64,000 nt of DNA from Myxococcales bacterium (lineage in GTDB: Bacteria; Myxococcota_A; Bradymonadia; UBA7976; UBA1532): NCBI GenBank assembly GCA_020633555.1, contig JACKDL010000009.1, positions 1 through 64,000 on the forward strand. Reading direction: 5' to 3'. Both the position numbers and the translations under genes were made by a program. This document shows positions 26,501 through 33,258 of this stretch, piece after piece (the first letter of the stretch is position 1; the number at the start of each line of letters is the position of its first letter). Under the pieces are notes generated by a model that saw only the letters and a list, made by a program, of their open reading frames with translations, did not search any database and was not told the origin of the DNA.

Positions 26501-28402
26501 GCAGGCGGTGGGGGTGCAGTTGCTGTCGCAGCCGTCGCCGTCGACGGCGTTGCCGTCATCGCAGCCCTCGCCGGCCGCCTGCACGCCGTTGCCGCAGGCG
26601 CTCACGGTGCAGTTGCTGTCGCAGCCGTCGCCCTCGACCCGGTTGCCGTCGTCGCAGGCCTCGCCCACGGTCATGATCCCGTTGCCGCAGCCGGTGGGGG
26701 TGCAGTTGCTGTCGCAGCCGTCATCGTCGATCAGGTTGCCGTCGTCGCAGGCCTCGCCCGGGGTGAGGATGCTGTTGCCGCAGCCGGTGTCGGTGCAGTT
26801 GCTGTCGCAGCCGTCGCCGTCCACCAGGTTGCCGTCGTCGCAGGCCTCGCCGGCGGTGGTGATGTCGTTGCCGCAGCCGGTGGGCGTGCAGTTGGCGTCG
26901 CAGCCGTCGCCGTCCACCAGGTTGCCGTCGTCACAGATCTCGCCGGCGTTCACGACGCCGTTGCCGCAGCCCGGCACGGTGCAGTTGCTGTCGCAGCCGT
27001 CATCGTCGATGGCGTTGCCGTCGTCGCAGGCTTCGCCGGCGGTGGTGACGCCGTTGCCGCACGCGGTGGGGGTGCAGTTGGCGTCGCAGCCGTCGCCGTC
27101 CACCCGGTTGCCGTCGTCGCAGGTCTCGTCGCCGGCCACGATGCCGTTGCCGCAGGCGCTGACGGTGCAGTTGCTGTCGCAGCCGTCGCCGTCGACGGCG
27201 TTGCCGTCGTCGCAGGCTTCGCCGCCAGCCTGCACACCGTTGCCGCAGGCGCTGGCAGTGCAGTTGTCGTCGCAGCCGTCGCCGTTGACCGCGTTGCCGT
27301 CGTCGCAGGCCTCGCCCTCAGTGGCCAGGCCGTTGCCGCAGCCCGTCGGGGTGCAGTTGCTGTCGCAGCCGTCGCCATCGATGGCGTTGCCGTCGTCGCA
27401 GCTCTCGCCCTCGGTCACCACGCCGTTGCCGCAGCCGGTGGGGGTGCAGTTGCTGTCGCAGCCGTCGCCGTCATCGGCGTTGCCGTCGTCGCAGCCCTCG
27501 CCCTCGGTGGGCACGCCGTTGCCGCAGCCGGTGGGGGTGCAGTTGCTGTCGCAGCCGTCGGCGTCCAGCAGGTTGCCGTCGTCGCAGGCCTCGTCCCCCT
27601 CCTGGCGGGCGTTGCCGCAGATGGGCGCGCACACGCCGCCGCCGTCGGGGCCGGCGTGGGGGCAGTGGGTCACGGGATCCGCCGCCGCGGGCACCGTGGC
27701 GTGGTAGATGCGGCACTGCACGCTGTCGCCGTCCACGGCGCCCGGCTCACCGTCCTGCGGGAAGTCCGCGCAGGCGGCCAGACACTCGGCCTCGTCGCCG
27801 TAGGGGTTCAGCTCGTCGGCGCAGTGGGTCAGCACCCGGTTGCAGTACACCTGACACCAGGTGCCGCAGGTGTCGCCGCCGCTGGGGCCGGCGTGCACGC
27901 AGTGGGTCGCCGGCTCCATCCGCGAGGCCACGTCCACGTGGTACAGGCGGCACTGCACGGTGTCGCCCGACTGGGCGCCCGCGTCGCCGTCCGGGTACAG
28001 GGCGCAGGTGGCCAGGCACTCCGCCGCGTTGGTGAAGGTGCCGGGGCAGGTCTCGGCCATGCGGCCGCAGTAGTCCTCGCAGGCGCTCGGGGGCATCCCG
28101 CCTACGCCGCCTTCGCCGCCCATGCCGCCGGCGCCGCCCATGCCACCGGCGCCGCCCATGCCGCCTTCGCCGCCCATGCCGCCGACGCCGCCGCCCATGC
28201 CGCCTTCGCCGCCCATGCCGCCCTGGCCACCCTCGCCGCCCTCACCGCCGGCGCCGCCCATGGCCTGGGCGTCGCGGACCGTGGCGTCGATCATCTGCCC
28301 CTGGTCGGGATCGGAGCCACCGCCCCCGCCCTCGTCAGGACAGCCCGTCAGCAGCCCGGTCGCCAGGACCGGGGCGAACCACCACGTCAAACGCCGCATC
28401 AT
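20591..28402 (-). CDS. Giant cysteine-rich surface lipoprotein with lamin-tail domain and C-terminal haem c site
   Basis: The 2603-residue protein has a lipoprotein signal (LLTGC, Cys21), a GGEGG/GGMGG spacer (about 46-105) and two similar ~75-residue Cys-rich units. Sixteen tandem 31-residue repeats of type CDDGNAIDGDGCDSNC follow (about 265-755), with eight more scattered further on. Between them are PPC-like beta domains (for example CNDDNQAFARNFGSAIEL and LYFIIVDGFG). Near 2330-2440 is a lamin-tail domain (ELVITEIMQNPIAP, GEWVELYNAG). The protein ends in a small cytochrome c module with CIGCH at about 2517-2521 and a likely distal Met (SRMPLGGAGWP). A surface adhesin or electron-transfer role is inference. 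A -10-like TATACA (28455-28450) lies about 48 bases before the ATG. Confidence 0.88.
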   Translation of the reverse strand: MMRRLTWWFAPVLATGLLTGCPDEGGGGGSDPDQGQMIDATVRDAQAMGGAGGEGGEGGQGGMGGEGGMGGGVGGMGGEGGMGGAGGMGGAGGMGGEGGVGGMPPSACEDYCGRMAETCPGTFTNAAECLATCALYPDGDAGAQSGDTVQCRLYHVDVASRMEPATHCVHAGPSGGDTCGTWCQVYCNRVLTHCADELNPYGDEAECLAACADFPQDGEPGAVDGDSVQCRIYHATVPAAADPVTHCPHAGPDGGGVCAPICGNARQEGDEACDDGNLLDADGCDSNCTPTGCGNGVPTEGEGCDDGNADDGDGCDSNCTPTGCGNGVVTEGESCDDGNAIDGDGCDSNCTPTGCGNGLATEGEACDDGNAVNGDGCDDNCTASACGNGVQAGGEACDDGNAVDGDGCDSNCTVSACGNGIVAGDETCDDGNRVDGDGCDANCTPTACGNGVTTAGEACDDGNAIDDDGCDSNCTVPGCGNGVVNAGEICDDGNLVDGDGCDANCTPTGCGNDITTAGEACDDGNLVDGDGCDSNCTDTGCGNSILTPGEACDDGNLIDDDGCDSNCTPTGCGNGIMTVGEACDDGNRVEGDGCDSNCTVSACGNGVQAAGEGCDDGNAVDGDGCDSNCTPTACGNGVLTEGEQCDDGNAIDGDGCDSNCTVTACGNGVVSMGETCDDGNAIDGDGCDANCTPTACGNGVLTAGEQCDDGNAADGDGCDSNCTPTGCGNGILTGDEQCDDGNLVDDDACSQDCRVRCDADAACAEGEVCRAGRCVPPAVGACDAPQQAGFGRFVGFTEGDSALAGSCGGGFSPEAVYQAAFAEAGTVCLNTNGSDFDTVLHVRVGDCGDALSEVQAEGQGCNDDNQAFARNFGSAIELEAQPGLLYFIIVDGFGRAAPGAAGAYQLNITPGPCAPPPQCLVDGDCGEGGQFCVEQACLQCRDDADCDGGRCSDAGACVACLDDADCAEGRCDVDAGACVACLANADCAEGEACVDQACVTPTECLVDGDCAPGERCFETVCVGAQQGTCEAPTPLAVGDVIDGATEGAGALDGGCGGPADSPEHVFEFTAPAAGTVCFNTRGSAFDTVLYVLPEPCGEGASLACNDDNLAIAGGVQSALAFDPMPGVPYYVVVDGYTSAFNNTTNAGQYRLAVTAGPCAPPPECEVDGDCAEGNFCVGGACAACREAADCGPGEQCLDGECRLEPGCGNGQLDEGEGCDDGNLVDGDGCDSNCVPTGCGNGQVTEGEICDDGNVVDGDGCDGNCTPTGCGNGVITDAEECDDGNLLDGDGCSAQCVQEFDCGNGVVEFPEQCDDGNAADDDDCDTLCTQTAYDLINGRRTLQAGFVAGQSDVVRFTLDDAGVFAGRTSLNGAICAGAPDTRLSLYPLVDGARGARVGFNDDGAPGDLCSLLGVPGLAAGDYELEIDGFNGTAAPAYTLELLAAMAAAPGQDTRGAIPQANGADVFTLTVAVDDTVVFTSNGAGGCPAGADTILTAYAAGADGTRGVQVARNDDGGGRGLCSQITLPAGEYELAVTGFNNLAVAPYLLSVRAAGVCGDGTVNTGEQCDPGADVPDDFCDGACQFIAGCGNGRVDAGEECDDGNVAVGDGCDGACQREPECGDGFVDAPEQCDDGNLDVGDGCDAACAFEQECGNGVVEGTEACDDGNVANGDGCDAGCTMENFPANRGALFIQADGVGLGARDRFDFVVDTEATVVGQNGSDEALACAGIGDSLMRLYAVNPDGTLGNPIAADDDSGTGLCSRIERILQPGAYAFTLEDLGNNAPLPPYVFSFRLAVDVSAGGDFPGAYTLQGNDLYVLEVAEAGDFVLQTSNGQGGCNTDTRMNLYPLDAQGVRGQPVFNDDGGPGLCSRIAQALAVGRYEIEVDGFGGGAAPAYVLSVDLPGGCGDGELNAGEACDPGPDVPGDFCDAQCQLIPGCGNGVVEAGETCDDGNQADGDGCDSACTAEAFQALAGRYSATDAVGTVDAHAFTVDGAGTRVTAVLTDGQGGCAAAGVFLALTTLDGQGAPVVPPLVLANPDANGCATVDVVLDDPGAYVVGPFNQTGQPQPYALTLHVRRDIGGGGDFAGGFPASGEDLYALAVDAPRTLILETSDGQGGCPDDTRIFLYAVNPDGTRGGVVASDDDGGVGNCSLLTRDVPAGAYEIEVDGFAARAIAAYTLSVQVLLPLNPVDYCRLQFPLDAEVAVDVPFDAFGIVYEEGITDRSDAADADDALIGQAGYGPPGSDPVDNDAWTWVDGEPNPGWDAGARGEPNNDEYRAALILDAEGDYALAWRFSADGGRSWTVCDGGDGSTNGYQPADAGALTAVIPPRTPLAGELVITEIMQNPIAPIDDAVGEWVELYNAGPAPLQLQGVVLADDATAAERFIIDADLVLAQGDYLVIARAPDVQSFVPATLVWDGSLSLGNAVDGLILEDAEGNELDRVIWDNGVTFPDPNGASMQLDGRRDPGAVDNAVGGFWCEADTNYTAENFGTPGAPNTACPPPDPAAVQALLDRDCIGCHGGSGGINLENVANLVPGVTAGNSGLPAIVAGDAEASYLYAKLAGTHVALGGFGSRMPLGGAGWPAAELQVVADYINLLLPPQD
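26130..27600 (-). repeat. 93-bp tandem repeat array inside the giant lipoprotein gene
   Basis: Sixteen consecutive units of about 93 bp encode the 31-residue CDDGN cysteine-rich motif (six Cys per unit). Units are highly alike at DNA level: the GTTGCCGTCGTCGCA and GTCGCAGCCGTCGCC strings recur in nearly every copy. Such arrays can change copy number by slippage or recombination, so the assembled length is uncertain with short reads. Confidence 0.85.
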
Positions 28403-28462
28403 CGAGACCCCTTGTTGGCTGGGGCGGCCCCCCCGGCCGCTACCGGGGCTGTATACGTCGCG

Positions 28463-29881
28463 TCACGGGGTCGCCGCCACTCCGGTTCCCAGGGTGGCGT
28501 CCAGGGTGGTCAGGGCGCGGGGTTGAGCCGACTCGGCGAGCAGCTCCGCCAGCGGCACGATGATGGGCGTCGCGGCCCCCGGGGCCCAGCGGGTGCGGTG
28601 AATCCAGGTGAAGGTCGGGTAGTGGCGCTCCAGCTCGGCCACCACCGCCTGGGCCTGCGGCCGCAGGGCCTTCAGCTCAGCGTCCAGCGTGGCCCCGCGG
28701 GCGTGCCGCAGGTTCTCAGGCGACAAGCGCACGTGCGCCACCTCCACCACCACGTCGGCCGCAGGCCGCGCGGGCAGGTGGGCCACCAGGGTCCGGCGCT
28801 CACCGGGCCGCAGGCGGGTGTCCGTCAGACGCCGGGCGGGGCGCCCCGTGGCGTCGTCTCCCCAGTCCCACACCTGTCCCAGGTGCTGCTGCCAGCGGTG
28901 GGATCCCGTGCGGGCGATGATCCGCAGGTGCCGCTCGGGATCCCCCGTGGGCACCGCGTGCCCGCCGTGGGTGTTCTCGAGGGTGATGGCCACGCGCCAG
29001 CCTGCGCCCTCGGCCTCGGGGCGGTCCACCTGGACCGTGATCCCCGGCTTCCACCCGCGGGCCAGCAGGGTCGAGTAGTCCGCGAACCGCTTCGGCACCC
29101 CGCCGCCCGCCCAGGTGTGCCGGCGGGTGGTGCGCACGGGCCCGCCCGCCGCCAGCGGGCGGGTCGCCGTCGGCATGTGACAGTCCACGCAGTCGCGGTC
29201 GCGCTGGGGCCCGGCGGCCAGCTCGCCGTGGGTTTCGAACCAGCAGGCGAACGAGGGCGTCAGGTGCCCCGTCCCCGGCGTGTGGCAGCGCTCGCACACC
29301 CCATGCAGGCCCGGGCGGTCCACCGTCACCCGGTGCGGCGAGGTCGTGTCGCCGCGGGGCCCCAGGATGGTGCCGCGGCCGTCGGAGGCCACGCGCACGT
29401 GGCAGGTCGCGCAGGTGATGGCCTCGTGGATCAGCGCAGGCTGGTGCCCGGGGTTGGCCTTGGCCGCCAGCGCGCCCACCGACCGCTCGTGGGCGCCCAG
29501 CAGCAGCGAGCCGGGCTGCTGGCGGACGGCCGCCTGGGCTTGCAGGGGGCGGTGACAGCTCAGGCACAGCCACCGCGGGTTGTTGGGCTTGGCCAGCTCG
29601 GCCAGGTACTGCCCGTCGGCCATGGCCTGGGCGTGGGTGCTCGCCTGCCACTCGGCGGCGATGTCGGTGTGGCAGCCCCCGCAGACCGCCGCGCTCACGC
29701 CGATCTCGCCCCCGGCCAGCAGCGGCACGGGCGCGGTCTCGATCAAGGTGGCGAAGGGGAAGGGCACCCGCTCGCCCACGGTCACCGTGTCGGCGGGCGG
29801 CGCCTCGGGCGGCGGCGCGTCGGGCGCCGGCCCGCCGCAGGCGAGGGTCAACAGGGCGACGGCGGGGATCAGGCGGCGCAT
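28463..29881 (-). CDS. Pentahaem c-type cytochrome lipoprotein
   Basis: The 472-residue protein has a lipoprotein signal (LTLAC, Cys15). Five CxxCH haem-binding motifs follow in order: CGGCH, CLSCH, CATCH, CERCH and CVDCHMP. The spacing and the final D-C-x-x-CHMP resemble the cytochrome c554-like multihaem family. After the last haem is a beta-rich domain of about 200 residues (RVAITLENTHGGHAVPTGD, HLRIIARTGSHRW, ERRTLVAHLPA). The ATG at 29881 follows GGGAG. It is a paralogue of the cytochrome at 34762-35970: both have five haems, the CATCH and CxDCHMP motifs and the trailing beta domain. It probably transfers electrons in the periplasm or at the outer membrane; partners are unknown. Downstream lies the giant lipoprotein, 60 bp away on the same strand. 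Confidence 0.9.
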   Translation of the reverse strand: MRRLIPAVALLTLACGGPAPDAPPPEAPPADTVTVGERVPFPFATLIETAPVPLLAGGEIGVSAAVCGGCHTDIAAEWQASTHAQAMADGQYLAELAKPNNPRWLCLSCHRPLQAQAAVRQQPGSLLLGAHERSVGALAAKANPGHQPALIHEAITCATCHVRVASDGRGTILGPRGDTTSPHRVTVDRPGLHGVCERCHTPGTGHLTPSFACWFETHGELAAGPQRDRDCVDCHMPTATRPLAAGGPVRTTRRHTWAGGGVPKRFADYSTLLARGWKPGITVQVDRPEAEGAGWRVAITLENTHGGHAVPTGDPERHLRIIARTGSHRWQQHLGQVWDWGDDATGRPARRLTDTRLRPGERRTLVAHLPARPAADVVVEVAHVRLSPENLRHARGATLDAELKALRPQAQAVVAELERHYPTFTWIHRTRWAPGAATPIIVPLAELLAESAQPRALTTLDATLGTGVAATP

Positions 29882-29961
29882 GGGCTCCCGTACGGTCAAG
29901 GGGCCTCGGATGCAACACGCGGGGGATCCGTCACGGGCAAGCTGCGAGCCCGCCGCCACCT

Positions 29962-30311
29962 CGGAGCGGAGCGCCAGCCGACCTGGCGCAGCCTCGGAGC
30001 GGAGCGCCAACCGGCCGCCGCGACCTCGGAACGAGCGCCATGCGATCCGCCTCCACCTCGGAGCGCAGCGCCAGTCGATCCGCCTCCACCCCGGAGCGCA
30101 GCGCCAGCCGATCCGCCTCCACCTCGGAGCGGAGCGCCAGTCGATCCGCCGCCACCTCGGAGCGGAGCCAGGCGACCCGCCGCCACCCCGGAGCGGAGCG
30201 CCAGCCGACCGGCCGCCACCTCGGAGCGGAGCGCCAGCCGACCGGCCGCCACCTCGGAGCGGAGCGCCAGTCGATCCGCCGCCACCTCGGAGCGGAGCGC
30301 CAGATCCGGGG
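29962..30311. repeat. 33-bp tandem repeat array (11 copies), intergenic
   Basis: Eleven imperfect copies of a 33-bp unit beginning TCGGAGCGGAGCGCCAG occur head to tail. Copies 2, 3 and 7 are a base or two shorter, so the period drifts out of frame and the array is unlikely to be translated. It occupies the first part of the 880-bp gap between the pentahaem gene start and the PLP-enzyme gene. Confidence 0.85.
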
Positions 30312-30314
30312 GGA

Positions 30315-30460
30315 GCCGGCCGCCAGGCCGGCGGTGCGGGGGGCATTGGCCCCCCGCCATGCAGCACAGGGACCCCGTTGATTCGCAACAGCTTTTCGTC
30401 GAAGCGGGGGGAGCCCGAGGGGCCCTCCCCTCGGCAGGGTCCCAGGGACAGCGTCCCTGG
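30315..30460. other. Cluster of four perfect hairpins, intergenic
   Basis: Four inverted repeats with tiny loops follow one another: GCCGGCC-GCCA-GGCCGGC (30315-30332), GCGGGGGGC-ATTG-GCCCCCCGC (30336-30357), CCGAGGGG-CCCT-CCCCTCGG (30415-30434) and CCAGGGAC-AGC-GTCCCTGG (30442-30460). None is followed by a T tract, so they do not look like ordinary intrinsic terminators. They could be a structured RNA, a transcription block or a dispersed palindromic repeat. Confidence 0.7.
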
Positions 30461-30749
30461 CCTCGGAAACCACCCCGGCAGCGAAGCGACCGAGCGGGTG
30501 GAGACCGCAGCGTTGAGGGCCACCCCGGGCCCGTTCGCGACCAGTTCTCCGCCGCGTGGGCGGAAATCGCGACCACCGGTCGACGACGCAGGCGGACGCT
30601 CACCCGGTCAGGGAAGATCAACCCGCTGCACTTGAGCGCGACGTCGCGGGTGTCGCCCTGGTTCGCCTGGGCCCGCGATCGGTGACGCGCCGCGGCGGGT
30701 TGCGGGGCTCGACGCAGCCAAGGTTGCAGTGGGGCGGCGGGGTGTGCGG
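30461..30749. other. Remainder of the non-coding gap; nothing recognised
   Basis: No credible reading frame, RNA gene or repeat was recognised here. Long frames cross it on both strands, but their translations are compositional and carry no family motif. Confidence 0.5.
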
Positions 30750-30755
30750 CATACT
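30750..30755 (+). promoter_or_regulatory. -10-like hexamer placed for a leaderless transcript
   Basis: CATACT ends exactly 7 bases before the ATG at 30762, so a transcript would begin at the start codon. No ribosome site fits between them. The nearest -35-like TTGCAG (30724-30729) is 20 bases upstream, longer than ideal. Confidence 0.35.
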
Positions 30756-30761
30756 CGCCGC

Positions 30762-31949
30762 ATGCACAGCGACTTGCGCGCGCACTGGGGGCTGGACCCC
30801 GCCGTCACGTTTCTGAACCACGGGAGCTTCGGGGCGTGCCCGACGGCGGTGCGGGCGGCGCAGCGGGCGCTGCAGGACCGGCTGGAGCGGCAGCCGGTGG
30901 ACTTCTTCGCGCGGGACTGGTGGGGGCTGGTCGAGGGGGCGCGGCAGGCGGTGGCGGCGTTCGTGGGGGCGGATCCGGCGGGGTTCGTGTTTGTGCGCAA
31001 CGCCACCGAGGGCGTGAACGCGGTGCTGCGGAGCTTCCCGCTGCAGGCGGGGGACGAGGTGCTGGTCACCGATCACGAGTACCAGGCGTGTCGGAACGCC
31101 TTGGACTTCGTGTGCGCCCGGGCGGGGGCGCGGGTGGTGGAGGTGGCGCTGCCCTTCGTGGGGTACACGGCGGCCGAGGCCGAGGCGCGGATTCTAGCGG
31201 CGGTGACGCCGCACACGCGGCTGGCGCTGGTGGATCACGTGACGAGCCAGACGGGGCTGGTGCTGCCGGTGGAGCGGCTGGTGCCGGCGCTGGCCGAGCG
31301 CGGGGTGCTGACGCTGGTGGACGGGGCGCACGCGCCGGGGATGGTGGCGCTGGATCTGGATGCCCTGGGGGCCGCGTTCTACACGGCGAACTGCCACAAG
31401 TGGCTGTGCGCGCCGAAGGGGGCGGGGTTCTTGTGGGTGGGGGCGGCGCACAGGGCGCAGGTGCGGCCGCTGAGCATCAGCCACGGGGCGGCGATGGCGC
31501 TGCCGGCGGGGGGATCGCGGCTGCACGCGGAGTTCGATTGGCCGGGGACGGCGGATTTCACGGCGTGGCTGTGTGTGCCCGAGGCCATTGAGTACGTGGG
31601 GGGGCTGCTGCCCGGGGGGTGGCCGGCCATCCGGGCGCGGAACCATGGGCTGGCGGTGCAGGGGCGGGCGCGGATCTGCGCGGCGCTGGGGGTGGCGCCG
31701 CCGTGCGATGCGGCGTTCATCGGTTGCACGGCGTCGGTGCCGCTGCCGGATGGGGGGCCGCCGGAAGAGGGGCGGCTGGCGACGGATCCCGATCCGCTGA
31801 ACCAGGCGCTGCGGCGGCGCGGGGTGGAGGTGCCGGTGGTGGGCTGGCCCCGGGCGCCCCAGCGGGTGCTGCGCATCTCGGCGGCGCTGTACAACACGCC
31901 CGCCGACTACGATCGGCTGGCCGACGCGCTGGAGGCGGAGCTGTGCTGA
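30762..31949 (+). CDS. PLP-dependent class V aminotransferase, isopenicillin-N-epimerase-like
   Basis: The 395-residue protein matches fold-type I, class V PLP enzymes of the isopenicillin N epimerase/cysteine desulfurase group. FLNHGSFGACP (17-27), NATEGVNAVLRSF (80-92), TDHEYQACRNALDF (103-116), DHVTSQTGLVLPV (158-170) and VDGAHAPG (186-193, Asp187 for the pyridine nitrogen) are all present. Lys213 in TANCHKWLCAPKG should bind PLP. The NHGSFG opening and the trailing VPVVGWPRAPQRVLRIS favour the epimerase-like branch over IscS/SufS. Its stop overlaps the ABC ATPase start, and four plus-strand genes follow closely, so it probably leads an operon. Cysteine-desulfurase-like or other amino-acid chemistry is possible; nothing around it suggests beta-lactam synthesis. 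Confidence 0.85.
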   Translation: MHSDLRAHWGLDPAVTFLNHGSFGACPTAVRAAQRALQDRLERQPVDFFARDWWGLVEGARQAVAAFVGADPAGFVFVRNATEGVNAVLRSFPLQAGDEVLVTDHEYQACRNALDFVCARAGARVVEVALPFVGYTAAEAEARILAAVTPHTRLALVDHVTSQTGLVLPVERLVPALAERGVLTLVDGAHAPGMVALDLDALGAAFYTANCHKWLCAPKGAGFLWVGAAHRAQVRPLSISHGAAMALPAGGSRLHAEFDWPGTADFTAWLCVPEAIEYVGGLLPGGWPAIRARNHGLAVQGRARICAALGVAPPCDAAFIGCTASVPLPDGGPPEEGRLATDPDPLNQALRRRGVEVPVVGWPRAPQRVLRISAALYNTPADYDRLADALEAELC

Positions 31950-32692
31950 CGCTGCGGGGGATCACCAAGGCCTACGGGGGGTTCACCGCGGTGCACGGGC
32001 TGGATCTGCACATCCCGTCGGGCACGCTGTTCGGCTTCCTGGGGCCGAACGGGGCGGGCAAGACCACCACCATGAAGATGGTTGTGGGGCTGATCCGGCC
32101 CACCACGGGCACGGTGGAGGTGGACGGCATCGACGTGGTGGCCCGGCCGCTCGAGGCGCGGGCGCGGATTGGCTACATCCCCGACCGACCCAACCTGTAC
32201 GAGCGGCTGTCGGCGCTGGAGTACATGTACTTCATCGCCAGCCTGTACCGGCTGGACCGGGCGAAGGCGGTGCCGCGCAGCCACGAGCTGCTGGCCCTGT
32301 TCGGGCTGGGGCACAAGCTGGATCACCTGGTGGAGAGCTTCAGCCACGGCATGAAGCAGCGGCTGGTGATGGCCTCGGTGCTGCTGCACGAGCCGAAGCT
32401 GCTGGTGGTGGACGAGCCCATGGTGGGGCTGGATCCGCAGGGGGCCCGGCTGCTGAAGGATGTGCTGCGCCAGGAGGTGGCGAAGGGGCTGACGGTGATG
32501 CTCAGCACCCACACCCTGGAGGTGGCCGACGAGGTCTGCGACGAGGTGGCGGTGATCAACCACGGGCGGCTGGTGGCTCGGGGCAGCCCGGCGGCGCTGC
32601 GGGCCCAGGTGGGGCAGGACGGGGGCAAGCTGGAGAGCGTGTTCCTGCAGCTCACCGAGGAGGCGGCGCAGGGGGCGGGCGAGATCGGTTGA
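31943..32692 (+). CDS. ABC transporter ATP-binding protein (ABC-2/NatA-like), no permease nearby
   Basis: The 249-residue protein has Walker A GPNGAGKTT (34-42), signature SFSHGMKQR (132-140, the SHGMKQR variant common in ABC-2 exporters rather than LSGGQ), Walker B LLVVDEPMVGLDP (153-165) and the H-loop LSTHTLEVADEVCD. It should power export or a membrane complex together with an integral permease, but no multi-helix partner follows: the next genes are a lipoprotein and an antiporter. The GTG at 31943 overlaps the end of the PLP gene by 7 bases. The permease may be encoded elsewhere. Confidence 0.9.
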   Translation: MLTLRGITKAYGGFTAVHGLDLHIPSGTLFGFLGPNGAGKTTTMKMVVGLIRPTTGTVEVDGIDVVARPLEARARIGYIPDRPNLYERLSALEYMYFIASLYRLDRAKAVPRSHELLALFGLGHKLDHLVESFSHGMKQRLVMASVLLHEPKLLVVDEPMVGLDPQGARLLKDVLRQEVAKGLTVMLSTHTLEVADEVCDEVAVINHGRLVARGSPAALRAQVGQDGGKLESVFLQLTEEAAQGAGEIG

Positions 32693-32745
32693 CGGCCCCG
32701 CGGGCGCTTGCGACCGTCCGGCCACCTTCAGCCTGGGAGCGACCC

Positions 32746-33258
32746 ATGCGCAGCCTCCGTGCCCCCCTGTTCGTCGCCGCCGCCCTGGCGGCCTGCTCGC
32801 TGACCGCCTGCAAGGGCGGCGAGGCCGAGAAGCCGGCCGAGACCAAGCCGGCGGTGCAGTGGCCGGCGGCGCCCACCGACGGCTCCAACGTGGTGATCGT
32901 GTTCAAGAAGCTGGTGGGCGAGGGCAAGGACCGCGAGGGCCTGTTCGACGTCTTCAACTTCAGCGCGGACGAGAACATCAGCGAGCTGCGGATGACCCTG
33001 GAGTACCGCGACAAGGACGGGAAGGTGATCAAGACCTTCCCCTTCACGCAGATGAAGGCCTTCTACTCGAAGGAGGTGGGCGAGATGAAGGCCGGCTTCT
33101 TCCTGCCCGAGGAGACGGTCTCGGTCACCGCTCAGGTGCACTACGTGAAGTTCAACACCAAGGAGTGGGGCTCGAAGACGGGCACCCCGAAGGTGGAGCT
33201 CGCGCCGGCCACCGAGGCCGCCCCCGCCAGCGAGGCGGCCCCCGCCAGCGCCCCGTGA
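32746..33258 (+). CDS. Small lipoprotein, unknown
   Basis: The 170-residue protein has a clear lipoprotein signal (MRSLRAPLFVAAALAACSLTAC, Cys22). A short Lys/Glu/Ala linker leads to one beta domain (NVVIVFKKLVGEGKDREGLF, ISELRMTLEYRDKDGKVIKT, AGFFLPEETVSVTAQVHYVKF) and then a low-complexity tail of EAAPAS repeats. GGGAG stands 7 bases before the ATG. Its stop overlaps the antiporter's GTG start (GTGA). No known family was recognised; the domain looks immunoglobulin-like in strand pattern, which is inference. Confidence 0.75.
   Translation: MRSLRAPLFVAAALAACSLTACKGGEAEKPAETKPAVQWPAAPTDGSNVVIVFKKLVGEGKDREGLFDVFNFSADENISELRMTLEYRDKDGKVIKTFPFTQMKAFYSKEVGEMKAGFFLPEETVSVTAQVHYVKFNTKEWGSKTGTPKVELAPATEAAPASEAAPASAP

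Noticed and set aside
29962..30311. Possible CRISPR array
   Set aside because: The unit is a contiguous 33-bp tandem repeat with no unique spacers of fixed length and no cas genes in the window.
30336..30357. Intrinsic terminator at the strongest intergenic hairpin
   Set aside because: The stem is strong, but no run of T follows on either strand, and three more hairpins surround it. It was recorded as a hairpin cluster instead.
28463..30523. Extension of the pentahaem gene to an upstream start at 30523
   Set aside because: The extra ~210 codons run through the drifting 33-bp array and hairpins, whereas ATG 29881 has a ribosome site and gives a proper lipoprotein signal.
20540..30685. A 3381-codon open frame on the plus strand across the giant lipoprotein and cytochrome genes
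   Set aside because: It is antisense to genes with clear lipoprotein signals, Cys-rich repeats and haem motifs. Its translation is monotonous Val/Ala/Gly/His sequence produced by GC-rich antisense codons, and it crosses the non-coding repeat region without change.
30762..31949. Beta-lactam biosynthesis cluster suggested by the isopenicillin-N-epimerase-like enzyme, with two penicillin-related hydrolases in the window
   Set aside because: No ACV synthetase or isopenicillin N synthase is present. The hydrolases are 6-18 kb away and belong to broad families with many substrates.
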